A stretch of DNA of 64,000 bases from Neurospora intermedia (lineage: Eukaryota; Ascomycota; Sordariomycetes; Sordariales; Sordariaceae): assembly GCA_037102815.1 (NCBI GenBank), contig BTPP01000009.1:124001-188000 (forward strand). The letters are read 5' to 3'. Of the stretch, positions 25,940 through 40,740 are shown piece after piece (position 1 is the first letter of the stretch; each line of letters opens with the position of its first letter). Below the pieces are notes generated by a model. The model was not told the origin of the DNA, did no database searches, and was given only the letters and a program-made list of their open reading frames with translations. The position numbers and the translations under genes are program-made.

Positions 25940-26491
25940 TGTGGGGTAGTTGGTTCTTTTTTTCTGTTTTTTTTCCTTTCTTGCTTTGAACTTTTGCTTT
26001 TATATAATGAGTGGAGATATCAGGGCCTTAGTTTGTTATGTATTGAGGAGTAGATCTACTGTACTAGTCGGTTAGGACCCTAGGAATATATTGAGTAGGG
26101 AAAGGGATATAAGGAGGAGATCCCGAGTTGAGAATAGGTAGAAGGATAGGCACTCCTAATTAGACAATACTTTCTCCTCGAAAATAGACTAAGAAGTTCC
26201 GCTCCTAAAACTACAAAATCGTCGTTGAATATTCCAATAATAGTAAGCTTAATAATCTTTTTGTAATAAAATTAATTTTTAAATCTATTTAATTAGCTAA
26301 GACTAATAAGAAGGGTTTTATTCTTCTCGTTAATCTTAGGTAGTAATTAATAAACTATAGTATTATTATTCTATTTTAATTCCTAAAGATAAAGGCTATA
26401 TTCAATTCTAAATTTATTCCTTACTATATTTAAGTATAGTAAGGTACTTTTCTTTATTAGTATAGTTTTTACTCTATTTTAAATAGTAATA
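25940..26491 (+). repeat. Left LTR of the 14.8-kb gypsy element
   Basis: It begins TGTGGGGTAG and ends ...AGTAATA, and matches the right LTR over its whole length. Shared landmarks include AAGGAGGAGATCCCGA, GAATAGGTAGAAGGATAGGC and TTTCTCCTCGAAAATAGACT. This copy keeps more G and C at its start than the right copy. Confidence 0.88.
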
Positions 26492-29400
26492 AGGATGAAA
26501 TAAATTTTAAACTCCTAACTAAACTAACTAATACGAATTTAAGAAATTCCTAGAAAGGAGCTCCTAACGACGTAGAGGTTATTTTCGAGAACTTTAGAAT
26601 ACTAGTTTAAGCGCTAAGAATTAAATAGTAAAAAGTTAGTTAATTCTTCCGGTAGAGGAGCCTCTTACTTAATTCAATAGAGACTTTAATTCTAGAGATA
26701 TTTAGATCTCCGCTTCGTTAATTAATTTATAATTTACCGGTAATAGACTATAGATACTTTGAATTATTATACTTATAAGATTAGGATAGAAACCCCTTAC
26801 TTTATAATTTTAAGACCAATTATAATAAAGAAAGAAAATAAGATTAAATTAGAAAGACCCCGAATAATACTTAGAAAGAAAGATTAAATAAAAAACGACG
26901 GTCAAAAAGAGGGTTTGTACAAATTTGCCCCTTATTAAATAATATTCGGTATTCGAATACTTATACGCTATATATAGAATTAGCGCTTCGAACGGCCGAA
27001 GTTGCTATAGGATTAATAATTATATTATTCCGCTTCCTATTTAGCGTTTTTAGAATAATATAAGTAACGTTTTATAAAATTAGTAAAGTAAGCGAAGAAG
27101 TAGTATTAATAATTTTAATTCGTTAATTATATTATTCGCTAGACCCCTAGAATTTAATACTTATATAAGACCCTAAAGATTAACTATTATAGTTATTAAG
27201 ATACTTATATAGAGAAGAAAGAATTAAAAAGGAGTATTAGATTAGCTTTTTACTAAAAAAGGAAGAAAAGAGTATTATTATTTAATATTAGTACTATAAA
27301 ATATAGAACCGTTATTAAGATTTTTATAGATTTTAACTACCTATTATATTAAACGTTAATAGTATTCCTACTAATAAGATTCCCTTAATTAATATTCTTA
27401 TTCGTCCGGGTAAGGTATTCTTTAATATTATTGCTGCCCTCCTTACGAATAATGCTACTTCTATTCGAAAAATTTTCCTAAAGAAAAAGTTTAATGGAAA
27501 AAGAGTCTTTAAATATATTGAATTATTTAAGGAAGAGGTCGGCATTTATAAGTTTGGAAATAACGAATTTAAAATTAATATTTAGTTTTAATAGTATAAG
27601 AAGGAGTCTAGGGATATTAGTAAAGGTTTTTTTCGTAACTTTAAGGCTAAGGATACTGCTATTTAGGAGGAGTTTACTAAAAGATTTAAAGCTATTTATA
27701 GAGTAAAGGATCCCGAATAAATAAATAATATATTTACTACCCTAAAGAAGTTCTATACTAAATATATCCTTTATTAAATAAATAAAATCGTTGATACTAT
27801 TCTTATTTATTTAGTACTATTTATTCGTTAAAAAGTGTAGAATCGGTATAGCGCCAACTATAATGCTATTAAGAACTTCTATAGGAAATTGTATATTAAT
27901 ATAAGATATATAATTACTACCTTCTTATAAAAGTTGAAGGAGGAATTCTATACTATAGAATAGATTGAATTCTTTTAATCCTTAAATAAATTCGTAGTAA
28001 AATAGTTTAATAATATTAATTTTAATACTTCGTTAAATATTAATAATAATAGTAAGGAGGAGATATTTACTAAAAAGTATAAGTATAAAGCTAAGTATGT
28101 AATTAATTTAGATAGTTTTTCCGAATCTTCCAAGGAAGATGCCGGCTCTAAAGTCCCTATTAAAAAAATTATTATAAAAGCGCAAATCCCTATTAAGGCT
28201 ACCCTAATTCTTAATAAAAAGATTATAAATAATTTAGTTAGTTGTATAGAATAATTAATAATTACCCGAAGTATTACTTTTACCCCTTAAATTTAATAGT
28301 AAGCCCCTCTCCCTCAATAGCCCGCCCCTCGTTAATTGACTTAATTTGCAAATTTTTAAATTAACGTTATCTAAATTAATATTTTATATAGAAGAGTTGG
28401 GAGCGGACGGAGTATAAGGAGAGATGATAAAGGAAAGTATTAATAGTAATACTATTAATATAATTTATTCGGTTATTATATTTATAATTATAAGTAGAAG
28501 GAAGTTGATTATAATTATAGTATTACTAGTTGGAAGCCTACTAATTGAGAAAGGGGTACGAATATTATAGTATTTATAAATTTTAGGATAGATTATAATA
28601 ATAAGGTCCTTAGGGACGTATATTCTCAAGCATCTACTTTAGGCCGACTAGGGGATACGATCCGCTCCCTTATAGTTTTAGCTATTAATTACTCTAATTA
28701 TTAGAAATTTAAGAAGTAGGAATTCGAAGTTTAGTAATAGTATAACTTATAGAATATACTATTTATCCTAATCTTTAACTTACTTTAAGATCTTAAGTAG
28801 GTTAAATAACGTTAGGACTAGATTTAAGTTAAAAACGGTTCCCCTACTATTATTATCAATTATATTTTAATAGAGGTATTTAAAGAATTATATAAAATAT
28901 CTTTTTTTACCCGGGAATAGGTAACTTAAATTTATACGATTGTCGGTAATCTTAATAAGGTTATTAAATTAGAGGAGCTCTCTGAAATAAATATAAACCA
29001 AAAAAAGATTTATATTACTTCTTAGAATACTATAGTAGTAGTTAGCGAATTAAAAAGGCCTAGAACCGATAATATAGTATTAGGTTCTATAATTACCCCT
29101 CCTTTTACTCCGATTCCTCGTTTATTTACTATGGAAGTATTTAAATTAATTCCTAAATAGTTTAGGACTACTTTAAATAATGAAATTCGAGTATACTTAT
29201 TTACCTTTACTAGTAAGGCCCTAGAACTATAATTTAAAAAGGTTTCGTTCGTATAAAAGGAGGAAGGACTAGATTAAGTATATATAAAAAATATCTAGGT
29301 TCGAAATAATATTTTAAATATAAAGGAAATATACTTTATAGCCGTTAAGTTTATAAATATTAAAGTTACTATTACTATTAAAAATATTATCCGAGATAAC

Positions 29401-32400
29401 CCTACTAATACCCTAGCTATTTATAATTAGGTTAAATAACTCTCCAGGGTTCCTTATAGTAAGGATAGGATCCCTACTATATAATTTAAGTACTATAATA
29501 GTATAACCCCTAATAATAATTCGGAAATTAATAAGTTCATTCTTATTAAGCTTAATAAAATATAAATCTATAATATATTTATAAATAAATAGGAGCTTAG
29601 GATAAATATATTAATAAATTTAATTAAGGTCGCTTTAAGGAATAATAGCCCTATATTTGCCCGACCTTCTTTAAAAGATAATATTTTCTCTCTATTTAAT
29701 TAGCGAAATATTAGGGATTAAAGGAAGAATAGATTTGTATTAGTACGTATTATTTCCCCTCGGAATATTCTAATTCTCGTTATAAATTAGATGAAATTCG
29801 TTAATAAATCCCCCTTTACAGAGGGTAATACTATACATTTCGCCCCTTTACCTACGCTTTATATATTAATTAAATTCTAGGGAAGAAAGAAAGTCGCTGC
29901 CCTACTAGATATAAATACTAAGTATAATACTATTTATAAGGTACTAACGGATTCGCTAAAACTCTAGAGTATTACTATAGAAATCTCTAATATTAATAGT
30001 AATAGAAGAAGGAAGGGATTTCTTAGTAAAACTTATAAGAAAGTTTAATTATTTAATAAGGGATGGGAAGTTTATTTCTTTATTATAAAGTAGGCCCTAC
30101 CGAACTATAATATTATTTTGGGGTTACTATTTTTTTAAAACGCCGAAGTCTATATAAAGTATAAAGAAGGCGGAAGGAACTATATAATTATAACGTTTAA
30201 TAAGGTAGTAATCCGTACTACTTTAATTACTAATTTAAAAATTCTCGGGGGGAGGTAAGGCGACGGGTAAAAGGTTTAATTCCCTTACTATTATAATAGC
30301 CTCGTATATTAAAGGGTAAGGAAGTAGGCTTAGCGAGAATTATATAGAAGAAACTACTTTATTAATAAATAAGGAATAATAGTTAGAGAATATTCTAAAG
30401 GAAGATAATAAGCGGATTACCCCCTTTAGTAACGAAATAATAGAAGATTTAGTAATCTTCCTAGAAAAAGAATAGATTTTCTTAATCGGCCTACAGGGTT
30501 TAAATATTTTTCGGTAAATTTATTGTCGTTGGAAAAAACTCGTTTTAAAATTAATAAGGATTATTAAGTAAAATTTCCCGCTAGTAGGGTATTTACCTAC
30601 GTCGAATAAGTATAAGAAGGTTTAGAAGGAGTTGGAGGGCGTTAAAGGAAGATTAAAGTATATAATTGTATAAATTAATATAATATATAAGCGAGCGGTA
30701 TAGAAAGTAAACCCAATTAATAACGTTGTATTAAATAGGTTAAAATTTAGAAGAGACCCCAATTGGAAGGAAAAGAAGTTAGTAGTAGTAAAGGAGCGGA
30801 TTACTTCTACGTTTAAAAATTGCGGTTTAAAATAGGACTATTATATAGTATTAAGGTTTATAGAATTAACCCGAAGATTACGCTTAATAGAAGAATAATT
30901 TTAGGCCTTATTAAAAATAATTTAGAATACTTTAAACGAAGGAGAAATTAAACTATTTACTTATATTCTCTTTAATAGGAAGCAAACTCTAGCCTAGGAT
31001 TTTACCGAATATGGAAAACTGGACCCTAATATTATCCTACTATAGGAAATCCGCATTATCCCTTACTTTGTATAGTAAATAAAAGCTATTCCAATCCTAA
31101 AAACCCTCTATAATAAGGTATACGACCTATTAAAGGACCGAATTAAGAAAGGGATTTTAAAAGAGAATTATACGGTATATAGAAATAACTAGTTTTTAAT
31201 TATAAAGAAGGACGGTAGTTTACGTCTTATTAATAACGCCTAGTAAATTAATAAAGTAATTCTCTATAATATTAACCTACCCCTAGGTTACGAAGAGTTT
31301 AGTAAAATATTTGGAGGCTATAAAATAATATTCTTATTAGACCTTTTCTTAGGGTACAATTAGATCCCCCTTAACGAAATAAGTTGTAACCTTACTACTT
31401 TCTCGACCCCTATCGGCTACTTTCGAATAACTATTCTATTATAAGGAGGTACGAACTCTGTTGCTTAATTTATAAAAGTAATAATAAAAATATTATATAA
31501 TTTAATTCCTAACGTCTACTAACCTTACCTTAATAATATTTATATTAAGAGGCCTCGAAATAATTATAGAAAAGAGCAAATCGGTATAAAAGGAATTAGG
31601 AAGTATATATTAGAATATTTTATAAATATTAATAAAATATTTATTAATATAGAACTAGTAGGAGGGATAATCGCGGCCGTAAAATCCTAGTAGTACTAAA
31701 GGGAAGCGGTACTAGTAGGGTACCTATATATATTAAATAGAAGGGTACTAGCTATAAACAAGGTTATAAAAATTAATAAATAAATTTACTATAAATATTA
31801 AGCCGATAAGAAAGGAAAGGAGTTAGAATAAATCCGCACCTTCCTAAATATTGTAGAGTACTATAAAATTTAAATTAGAGGGTTCGGAATTATTATAATC
31901 CCCCTCTATAATTTAACTAAAAAGAATATTAAATTTTAATAGACGCCGAACGAATAGTTCGTAATAGAATATTTATAGTATATAATTACTATAATACTAA
32001 TCTTCGCTACCCTAATATATAATAATAATTATTATAGAACGATTTTCCTTATAGTTAATATATTACTAGAAGGTTGGGGTATAGTTCTAGAGTAGATTGG
32101 CCCGGACGGAAAGCGATATTTATACCGGTTTAAGAACGGAATTTAGTCTAATACTAAAAAGAGGTATAATACTATAAAAAAGGAATTTCGAAGCCTCCTC
32201 TATACTTTAAAACGTTTAAGAAAGTATCTATTTAATATTTACTTTATAATTAAAACCGACGCTATAGTTTTAATTTATTAATTAAATAAGGCTATAAACA
32301 ATATACCTAACGTACTACTAATATAATAAATTACTTAAATAAAGATCTTTAACTTTAATATTAAATATATTTTAGAAAGTAAAAATATAATAGCTAATAG

Positions 32401-34990
32401 ATTGTTCCGTAAACCTCCTAAACCTATTAACCTCTACGAATAAATATATAAGGAAGATATTAATAATTTTATAAATGTGTAAATCTATTCTATTTTCGTT
32501 ATATATATAAATAACCCTTAGTTAATACTCTAAGGAGAATAATTTAAAAAGTCGGAAGAGATCGTTAAATACCTATTAACCTACGAAATACCTTTAAAAT
32601 TGAAAAGAACCGCTATAAAACGTTAATTCCGAACTAATGTTATTAAATTTATAATATATAATAGGGTCCTTTAATTACGCCCTACAAATTCGACCTAGAG
32701 TCCGAAACGATTAGTTAATAGTTTAAAGGAGTACTAATAAATTATATCCTATTACTATAATAAAGTAGGATATAGAGGCCGAAAAGGGATATACCGCTAT
32801 ATTATAGAATATTATTATTAAAAAGGGATATATACCTAAGTAGAAGAATTAATCCGCTTATACTCTAATTACTAAATATTTAACCCTAAATAGTTCGAAG
32901 ATAATTACTAATAGATTTATCCGAATTCCTACCCCTTTAGGAAGTAGACGTTAGATATTTAGTACCTCCTAAGTACAAACGGTAAAAGAATCCCTCTATT
33001 GGAAACTAAGGACGATTTAATAAATTATATAGAAATTACCCTACTCCCTACAATTTTATTAAATAAAGTAAAAGACTTCTTTAAACTCCTATTCCTAAAG
33101 TAGGGATATTTATTAGCAATTCTAATTAATGGCGGTATAAAGTTCTAAAAAACCGTTACTAAATATTTACTTTAATTAAGGATTTTTAGGGAATTTATTG
33201 CGCCCTACAACTTGTAAATTAATAATATAAACGAATAAGGTTATATTACAATTACTTCTTTATTTATTAAAATAATTAATAGAAATAATATTAATTAGAA
33301 GAAGTATTTGCCTTATATTCTTTTTACAAACCGGACTACAATTAGAAGAAGCTATAGGTACACTCCCTTCTAATTAGTATACGGCTATAACCTAATATTA
33401 CCGATTAAATTTAATTTACCCTCTTAGCGAATTACTAATTAGAAGAATAATAATAGAATAATAATTAGGGAGGAATTAATTAATATAGTTACTAAAATAT
33501 ATAAGAATTCTAAATATAAATTTATATAGGCTATAGAAAAAGTCGTAGTAATAAGGGAAGCGGTAGTTAATTACTGTAATAAATAAGACTAACGGAAAAT
33601 GCGATTTGAAAACGCCTAAATCGAAGTCGGCGATTTAATTTTAAAGTACAATAGTGTTAAACGGATTAATATAAATTCTATAAAAAAGCTCTCGTACTAA
33701 TAGTAAAGCCTTTATAGAATATACCGGATTTCTAATTTAGGAAGTGTATATTATATTAATACTCTAAATAGAATATAATTTAATAAGCCTATAAGTATTA
33801 GGAAGATTAAGAAATTTATAGTTAGGGATAGAGTAATATTAAATACTAAAAATTTAAGTATAATATTTAGTAAAGAGCAAATCTTATTTAAGGACGGAGG
33901 AGGTTAAGGAAACCTTAAACCGATTAATAACGGATTATTCGTAGAGGAAACTCTAGGATAAATACTATAATACAAACCTAGAGAAAGTATAGCCGTAGAG
34001 AAAAAAAAAACGAGGTAAAATACCTTTAAAAATAGGATATAGGAAGATTTAGCTCGAATAAGGATTAAAGTTATAATCCCTAGGGGGAGGCCCCTAGGAA
34101 TATAAATAAATTTTAAGGATTAATTTAATGCCCTATTTGCGTACCCTAGGAATAGGTAAATCCGTACCTAATATTTAATAATTAACGTACTATAATAAAA
34201 TTAAAGTAATAATACTATTTCTTTATACTACCCTTTCCTTATATATTTTTCCTTATATTTATTTTTCTTTACAAATCTATGTTTTATATATTTATAATAG
34301 TGTTTTTTGCTTTTAGTACTTTATTTTTCTATTTTCTAATAAAGGGAAGTCCTTGCCAATCTTATAATATAAAGGATATTAAATCGAGCCAACCCTAATA
34401 TAACGGCACTACGCAATAATATTGTAGAAATAGGTATAGAGCGGATCTATATTATATAACTAATAGGCTAGCAATTTAGAGGGTATATAATTAATATATT
34501 TTATTCTATATATTTTTTTTAACGAAAGTAGTAAATTAGACTCTTGCTACTTTTGAAGGGAAGATTAAATACTATAAATATACTAGGGAATAAAGGAAGA
34601 TCCTAACCTAAATATAATATAATAAGAAATCTACCCCCCCTCTACTTTATAAATTACTCTTATTGGACGAGGAGATAAATATAGGATCTCCTTTATCCTT
34701 AAAACTATATATATATAAAAGAGAAGCTTTACGACCGATAATAGGTTGCGAATCTATATTATATTACTTATTACTATCCTTACTAGATTTAATACTAGGA
34801 AAGTACTTATTAAAATCTTTAGGGAAACGAGTATTATTATTTATATTTAGCCATCCGAACGGATCCGAAATCCAATCCTTTAGAAGGAACTTCAGAGACT
34901 TAGGAAGAAGAGTCTTAAGGAATAGAACTTTAAAATCCGTACAATTGTTTAAAGTATTACCGCTTAAATTAGTATTATTAACCTCTATAT

Positions 34991-35570
34991 TACCATCCTC
35001 TATATTCTACTTACTACTATAATATTCCGACTTAGTACCTTTAGGGATAGATAAAGGGAGATCTACTTAAACTCCAATTATAAATTCGTCTATATTATAA
35101 GAATCCGTACCTCTACCTTCAACTATAATAGCAGCACCCACCCCCTTAACGTCCTTCTTACCTTACTTCTTATTGAGACGGGCTAATTTACAACCTTTTA
35201 GAACTATAGAAGGAGGAATAACGTTACTCTCAATTACAGACGGGCCAACTTTATACGAATCTGCGCCTTCCTTTCCATATTACCATCCTCTACATCCTGC
35301 TTACTACTACAATATCCCGACTTAGTACCTTCAGAGATAAATAAAGGGAGATCTATTTAGGCTCCAATTATAAGTTCGTCTATATTGTGGGAATCTATAC
35401 CTCCACCTTCGGCTGTAATAGCAGTACCTACCCCCTCAACGTCCTTTTTACCCTACTTTTTACTAAGACGGGCTAATTTACGGCCTTTTAGAATTATAGA
35501 AGGAGGAATAGCGTTACTCTCAACTATAGACGGGCTAACTTTGTACGAATCTACGCCTTCCTTTCTATTA
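34991..35570 (+). repeat. Tandem duplication, 290 bp x2, inside the gypsy 3' region
   Basis: TACCATCCTCTA starts at 34,991 and again at 35,281, and the two 290-bp units then run parallel (for example AATAAAGGGAGATCTA, GACGGGCTAATTTAC, GAAGGAGGAATA). 290 is not a multiple of three, so the duplication is not an in-frame protein repeat unless frames shift. It lies downstream of the integrase region. Confidence 0.85.
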
Positions 35571-37789
35571 TTACTATTTATACTATTGTCCTCCTTAGAA
35601 TCGTTATTAAAACCCTATTAAAATAAAGAATCGTCCTAGGTAAATAACCTCGATGCCTTATAGTTACTATGGATAATAATTCCTTTTCCCTTTAAGCCTA
35701 GCTACTTATATTCGAAAGTAGTATATTTAGACTATATTTTTCTATTAAAAGGGATTCAATCCTCGAAGGACACCTAGTCCGATTAACTAATGTCGTTAAT
35801 AATTAAGAAATTTCTACTTTAGCCTCGGTTGTTTAATAACGTTCGATAAAAACTAGTATATTATAGTTTACACTAGGTAAGGAGTTTTAAATATTCTAAA
35901 TTAATTGTAGAGGATATATACTAAGTGGCGGATTTGCCGAACTAAGTACAATTACTACAAATTCCTCCTTTAATATTCGTAGTTATAGAGATATAATTAA
36001 GGAAGGGTAATTAAATATTAGGGGTCTCCTATTTATTCGCGGATATAAAGATCGATATAAACGTCTTCTAGAACTATTCGAAATAATAAAAATAAATATA
36101 TTAGTTCCTAAAAAGAAGGATAGTAATTAGTAAAGAGAAAATATAAATTAGGGAGGAGTAGATCCGTACGGAATATTAAATCTTTAGATAAATAAAGTTA
36201 GGATATACTCCTTTTTAATACGGAAGGAATTAATATAGTACCCCTAGGGTTAGCTGCCTTTCTTTTCGATAAAAACCCTCTAAGGGGGATATTTCTTAAT
36301 CCTAAAGCTTTAAATATAGGAGAAGATCGCCTTATAATATTCGTTTACTATTTTAAAGGTTGATATAAGGCGGCGGAAATCGTTAATATCCTTTAAGAGC
36401 TTCTATTCAAAATATATTAAGCCAATTATAGTAGGATATTTAAGAGAGAAGATTTCTACTTCCTTAGCGAAAAGATAATAGTAAAGATTATATTCTATCC
36501 TTTAAAGACTATCCTTAGGGAGCGGACCCGAAGATAAATTAATAAAAACCTTTAATAGAAGCTAACGCTTACTATTAGGGCGTTTATTAAGGTATTTTAA
36601 ATTATTTTTAATTTTTAGAGGAAAGGTAAGAATAAGGTCAATTAATAGAGGAACCGATAGTTTCTTACTAGTAATAAAAATAAACTCTAGAATATTAGTA
36701 TTCGGCTAAAGATTTTCGCCTTAAAGTTTAGGAGGGATCTCCCCTATTTAGATTGCGGCCTAAAGAGGGTTAGAAGTATTAGGAAGGGAATTTTCCAATA
36801 TAGTATAGATCTATACTTCTAAAAAGAAAGAATTAGGGAATACCTTATAATTAATTACTAAAGAGAAGCTAGTAGAAATATAGGAGAGGAAGAAAGGAAA
36901 ATAAGAGAAGTAAAGAAAAATTAAATACCTACTAACGGAAGTAGGAAAAAGCAAATAAAGTGCGTTTAATTAAATATGCGTTGCTTAAATAATAAAGGTA
37001 AAAAGGTTTTAAATAGAAACGGAAAATACGAAAAGTATTATTAGGAGATAAATAAATAGAATATTAAGTACCCTCCTAGCGGATCTACGCCTAAGAAATA
37101 CTTTAAACTCCGATTATAATTACGAAATAATACTTAGATAATCTTTTTAATCCTTATAATATAATTAAATTATTAATTATACTAGAAATAAAATCCTTTA
37201 ATAAAAATATATACTAATAACTACTATTACCTTACTATATTATTAAAAACGGATTTATATTAACCGTTATTTAATAACCTATATAAAGATAGAAGAATTA
37301 TAAACTTAGCCTAAGGTACTATAGTCTATTACTTAATAACCTATATAAATAAATAAAGAGGAAGTACTACAGATTTAACCTAAGGAATTACAATTTAAGA
37401 AGCCCTTTAATAAGGATTTTATAAAGATACTATACTTATATAACCCAACCTCGCAGCCTATAATCTTTAAAATCCTATCCAAATATAAATACCTATAGTA
37501 ATTCGAAATATCGCTAAAGTAAAGCGTAATTAGCCCCCTAAGACATTATAAAATTAATATTACTCAGTTCGTAATAGGAGAAAATCCGCCTAATAATATG
37601 AAACTAAAATAAATTATTTACGTTCGTTATTAGAAGTTTAAAAGTAATAATAGTAATAATAAAAAGATCTCTACCTTCTAAGAAAAAGAAGGTAAAGAAG
37701 AATTTATATATTAACGTAAGGTAAAGGTTAAATAGCTATTAAAATTACCCGTCGAAGAAATTAAACCTACTACTTTACTATCGGCTATT

Positions 37790-38160
37790 ATTAAAAGCCC
37801 TACCCCCGCTATAAATCTACCTACGGATATTATTAAACTAAGTCCTTTATAAGTATTACCGTCTAAATTACTACTAACTACTTCTAAGGACCCTATCCCT
37901 CCTATAAATAAGGTATAGAATAAAAGAAAGATTATTACTACTAGTATATTAAATTCCGCCGTAGATTTACTTATAAATATCGTTAAGCCGAATCCTATAT
38001 AAAGCCTACTATTTAAATTACTATTAATTACTACTAACAATCCTATCCCACCTATAAATAAAGTACAAAATAAGGAAGAAAACGCTACTACTAATATATT
38101 AAGCCCTATAGGAGATCTACCTATAAATATCGTAGAATTAAACCCTATATAAGAATTACT
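37790..38160 (+). repeat. 150-bp tandem repeat, about 2.5 copies
   Basis: CCTATCCCTCCTATAAATAA at 37,892 recurs with one change at 38,042, a spacing of 150 bp (50 codons). The motif GATCTACCTATAAATATCGT and its variants recur with the same spacing. The repeat can be read in one plus-strand frame as a degenerate 50-residue protein repeat. It lies in the long region between integrase and the right LTR. Confidence 0.75.
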
Positions 38161-40189
38161 AAAGATCTCCCCTATTATATTTAAAGACTATAATTATTGG
38201 ATAAGTTAATAGACGAAGGATATAAAATAATTATAAATATAAAATATTATAAATTAAAGAGAAATCGAAGTTTAATTAGGGGAGGTCTACCCGCTACGTC
38301 CTAAGTTACTTAAGAAACTACCTTCTAATTTAAATTAGTATTTTCCGAAGGACGATAAAGACGGATATAGTATAGCTAAACTACTATACGTCCTTATTTT
38401 TTAGGATAAGGATAAAAATACTTTCGAGAAAATTATAGGAGTAGATCTCCTCCTACTAAATAATTAGCTAGGATCCTACTAGTTTAATAGAATATTATAG
38501 TATATATATACTTTAGGGATAGTAAATTTGTAGTACTACGTTAATTAGAAGTAGTAACTAAATAATACTAAAGTATATATAAATTTAATATAAATACTAA
38601 GAAGTTTTAAAAATTAAATTTACATTCTACCTAACGTATTAATAATAAATACTACAAATCTATATTTCCTAATAGTAAGAGAAAGCCTAAAGGAATTTTT
38701 AGCGAAGATATAATAGTAGTATTTACTAATTTAAGCGGACAATTATTTTTCCCTAACAATTGTTAATTAAATAGATAGTATTTAATATTTATATAATTTA
38801 AACTTTACTAAAGAGAAGGTAGTACGGATTAAAAGGGTATTTAAAGTTATATACCGGGCAAACTACGTATATAAGAATAAAGAAAGAAAATAAGCGAAGG
38901 TTCGGATAATTACCTTAAAATATTCGTTTCTTTATTAATAATTTAATTAGGATTGCGGCCTTTAAATATTTAAAATAGTTAGAATATTCTTTATTAAAAT
39001 AAAATAAAAAGATTAATATATTTCTAATAGTATATATCCTTACATTAACCCTATCTTTTAAGAAGAGGGTAATTATTAAAAACCTTAGGTATAAATCAAC
39101 AACGTAGAATAATTAGAGGAAATTATAGTTAAATAATAAATATAGGCTATATATAATTATATTAGGGTATAATAAATTAATAGTATAAAGGAACTATTAA
39201 ATATAGAATAGCGGAAAGATTTAGTACGAACCTTATATAATAAATTAAATAATAGATATAAGTATAATAAAGAATTATAATTACCTACCACTAAAAACCC
39301 GCCGAAGGAGGTAGTAATAGGAAATCCTATAATTTTCTATAATTTAATCTAGTAGGGGTCTGGACTACCTATTTCGGTATTTATAAATAATTGGAATAAT
39401 ATGGCTACGGATAAAGCCGAGCGAGGAAATATTGAAGATAAGGGTAGAGACCCCTCCTTTATACCTAATAATATATTAGAACCCGAACCTAAATTGAAAA
39501 AGAAAGGATCTGCTCCCGAATCTAAAACGCTATAGACTCCCTAAAAGAAAAAACGTATACTAAATCCTCCTACCCCTTCAAAACCTCGAAAAAAGAGGAT
39601 AACGAAGTATAATAAAGTATAAGCGGCGAAGATTATATTTAGAGATTATAATTACTTTTTAATTAATTATTTTATACTCCTAATAAAGAGATTAATTATA
39701 AAGGATTTACTAAAGATTAAATGCGTTAAGGGTACTTCTACAACGAATATAAAGTAGAGGTATATTCCTACCCTCTTAAAGAGAATAAAATAGGAATTAT
39801 CTTAACTTAGAGTAATTAATATAAGTAAAATCTAAGACTTATTAAATGTAAACCTAGAAGAGATAAAGGATTTATTTAAAGAGGAGGCGAAAGAGAGAAA
39901 AAAAAGGGAAAAGGAAATAAAAAGGAGAGAGCGGATTACTACTAAAGGTATAAAGAAACGTAAGAAAGGAGGATAAGAATAAGGGAAGAAATCTCTACCC
40001 TATTATTTATTCAAAATTATTACTAGCGTAGCGAGTAGTTCGTCTTTTCTATTATCGTCGTTTTCCTTAGTACGAATTTCTTACCTAACCGAAGGCCTTA
40101 TTATATTATTTCTTTTCTTTTCTCTTTACTTATTATTATACGAATATTCTTATAAAGGATTATAATAGAATACTCGAAGGGAAGTCTAA

Positions 40190-40740
40190 TATAGGGTAGT
40201 TAATTCTTTTTTTCTATTTTTTTTCCTTTCTTATTTTAAACTTTTACTTTTATATAATAAATAAAAATATTAAGGCCTTAATTTATTATATATTGAGGAG
40301 CAAATTTACTATATTAATTAGTTAGGACTTTAGGAATGTACTAAGTAGGGAAAGGGATATAAGGAGGAGATCCCGAACTGAGAATAGGTAGAAGGATAGG
40401 CACTTTTAATTAGATAACACTTTCTCCTCGAAAATAGACTAAGAAGTTCCGCTCCTAAAACTATAGAATCGTCGTTGAATATTCTAATAATAGTAAGCTC
40501 AATAATCTTTCTATAATAAGACTAACTTTTAGACCTATTCAATTAACTAGGACTAATGAGAAGGGTCTTATCCTTCTCGTTAGTTTTAGGTAGTAGTTGA
40601 CGAGTTGTAGCATTATTATTCTATTTCAATTCCTAAGGATAGAGGCTATACTCAACTCTAAATCTGCTCCTCGCTGCATTTAGGTATAGTAGGGTGCTTT
40701 TCTTTATTAGTGTAGTTTTTACTCTATTTCAATAGTAACA
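40190..40740 (+). repeat. Right LTR of the 14.8-kb gypsy element
   Basis: The direct repeat partner of 25,940-26,491, ending ...CAATAGTAACA. It keeps more GC in its second half (about 40,540-40,740) than the left copy. A purine-rich CGAAGGGAAG tract just before it is a plausible polypurine tract. Confidence 0.88.

Larger units (their letters stand above)
25940..40740 (+). mobile_element. Full-length but dead Ty3/gypsy LTR retrotransposon, 14.8 kb
   Basis: Two direct LTRs of about 551 bp enclose a plus-strand internal region. In order there are a gag-like region (about 26,520-28,300), a second coding-like stretch, aspartic protease (around 29,880-30,200), reverse transcriptase (about 31,080-31,620), RNase H (about 32,080-32,430) and integrase (about 32,560-33,700). 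Then come about 6 kb (34,000-40,190) of further coding-like DNA holding two tandem repeats. PR-RT-RH-IN order marks it as Ty3/gypsy. It is structurally whole (both LTRs present) but broken throughout, with very many stops, well over a hundred. The LTRs differ almost only by transitions, so RIP rather than time dominates the divergence and an age from LTR distance would be misleading. I found no matching target-site duplication; mutation may have erased it. Confidence 0.85.

Noticed and set aside
27333-27706. 70-codon ORFs on both strands inside the gypsy element
   Set aside because: Short survivors of mutation in the gag-like region; not separate genes.
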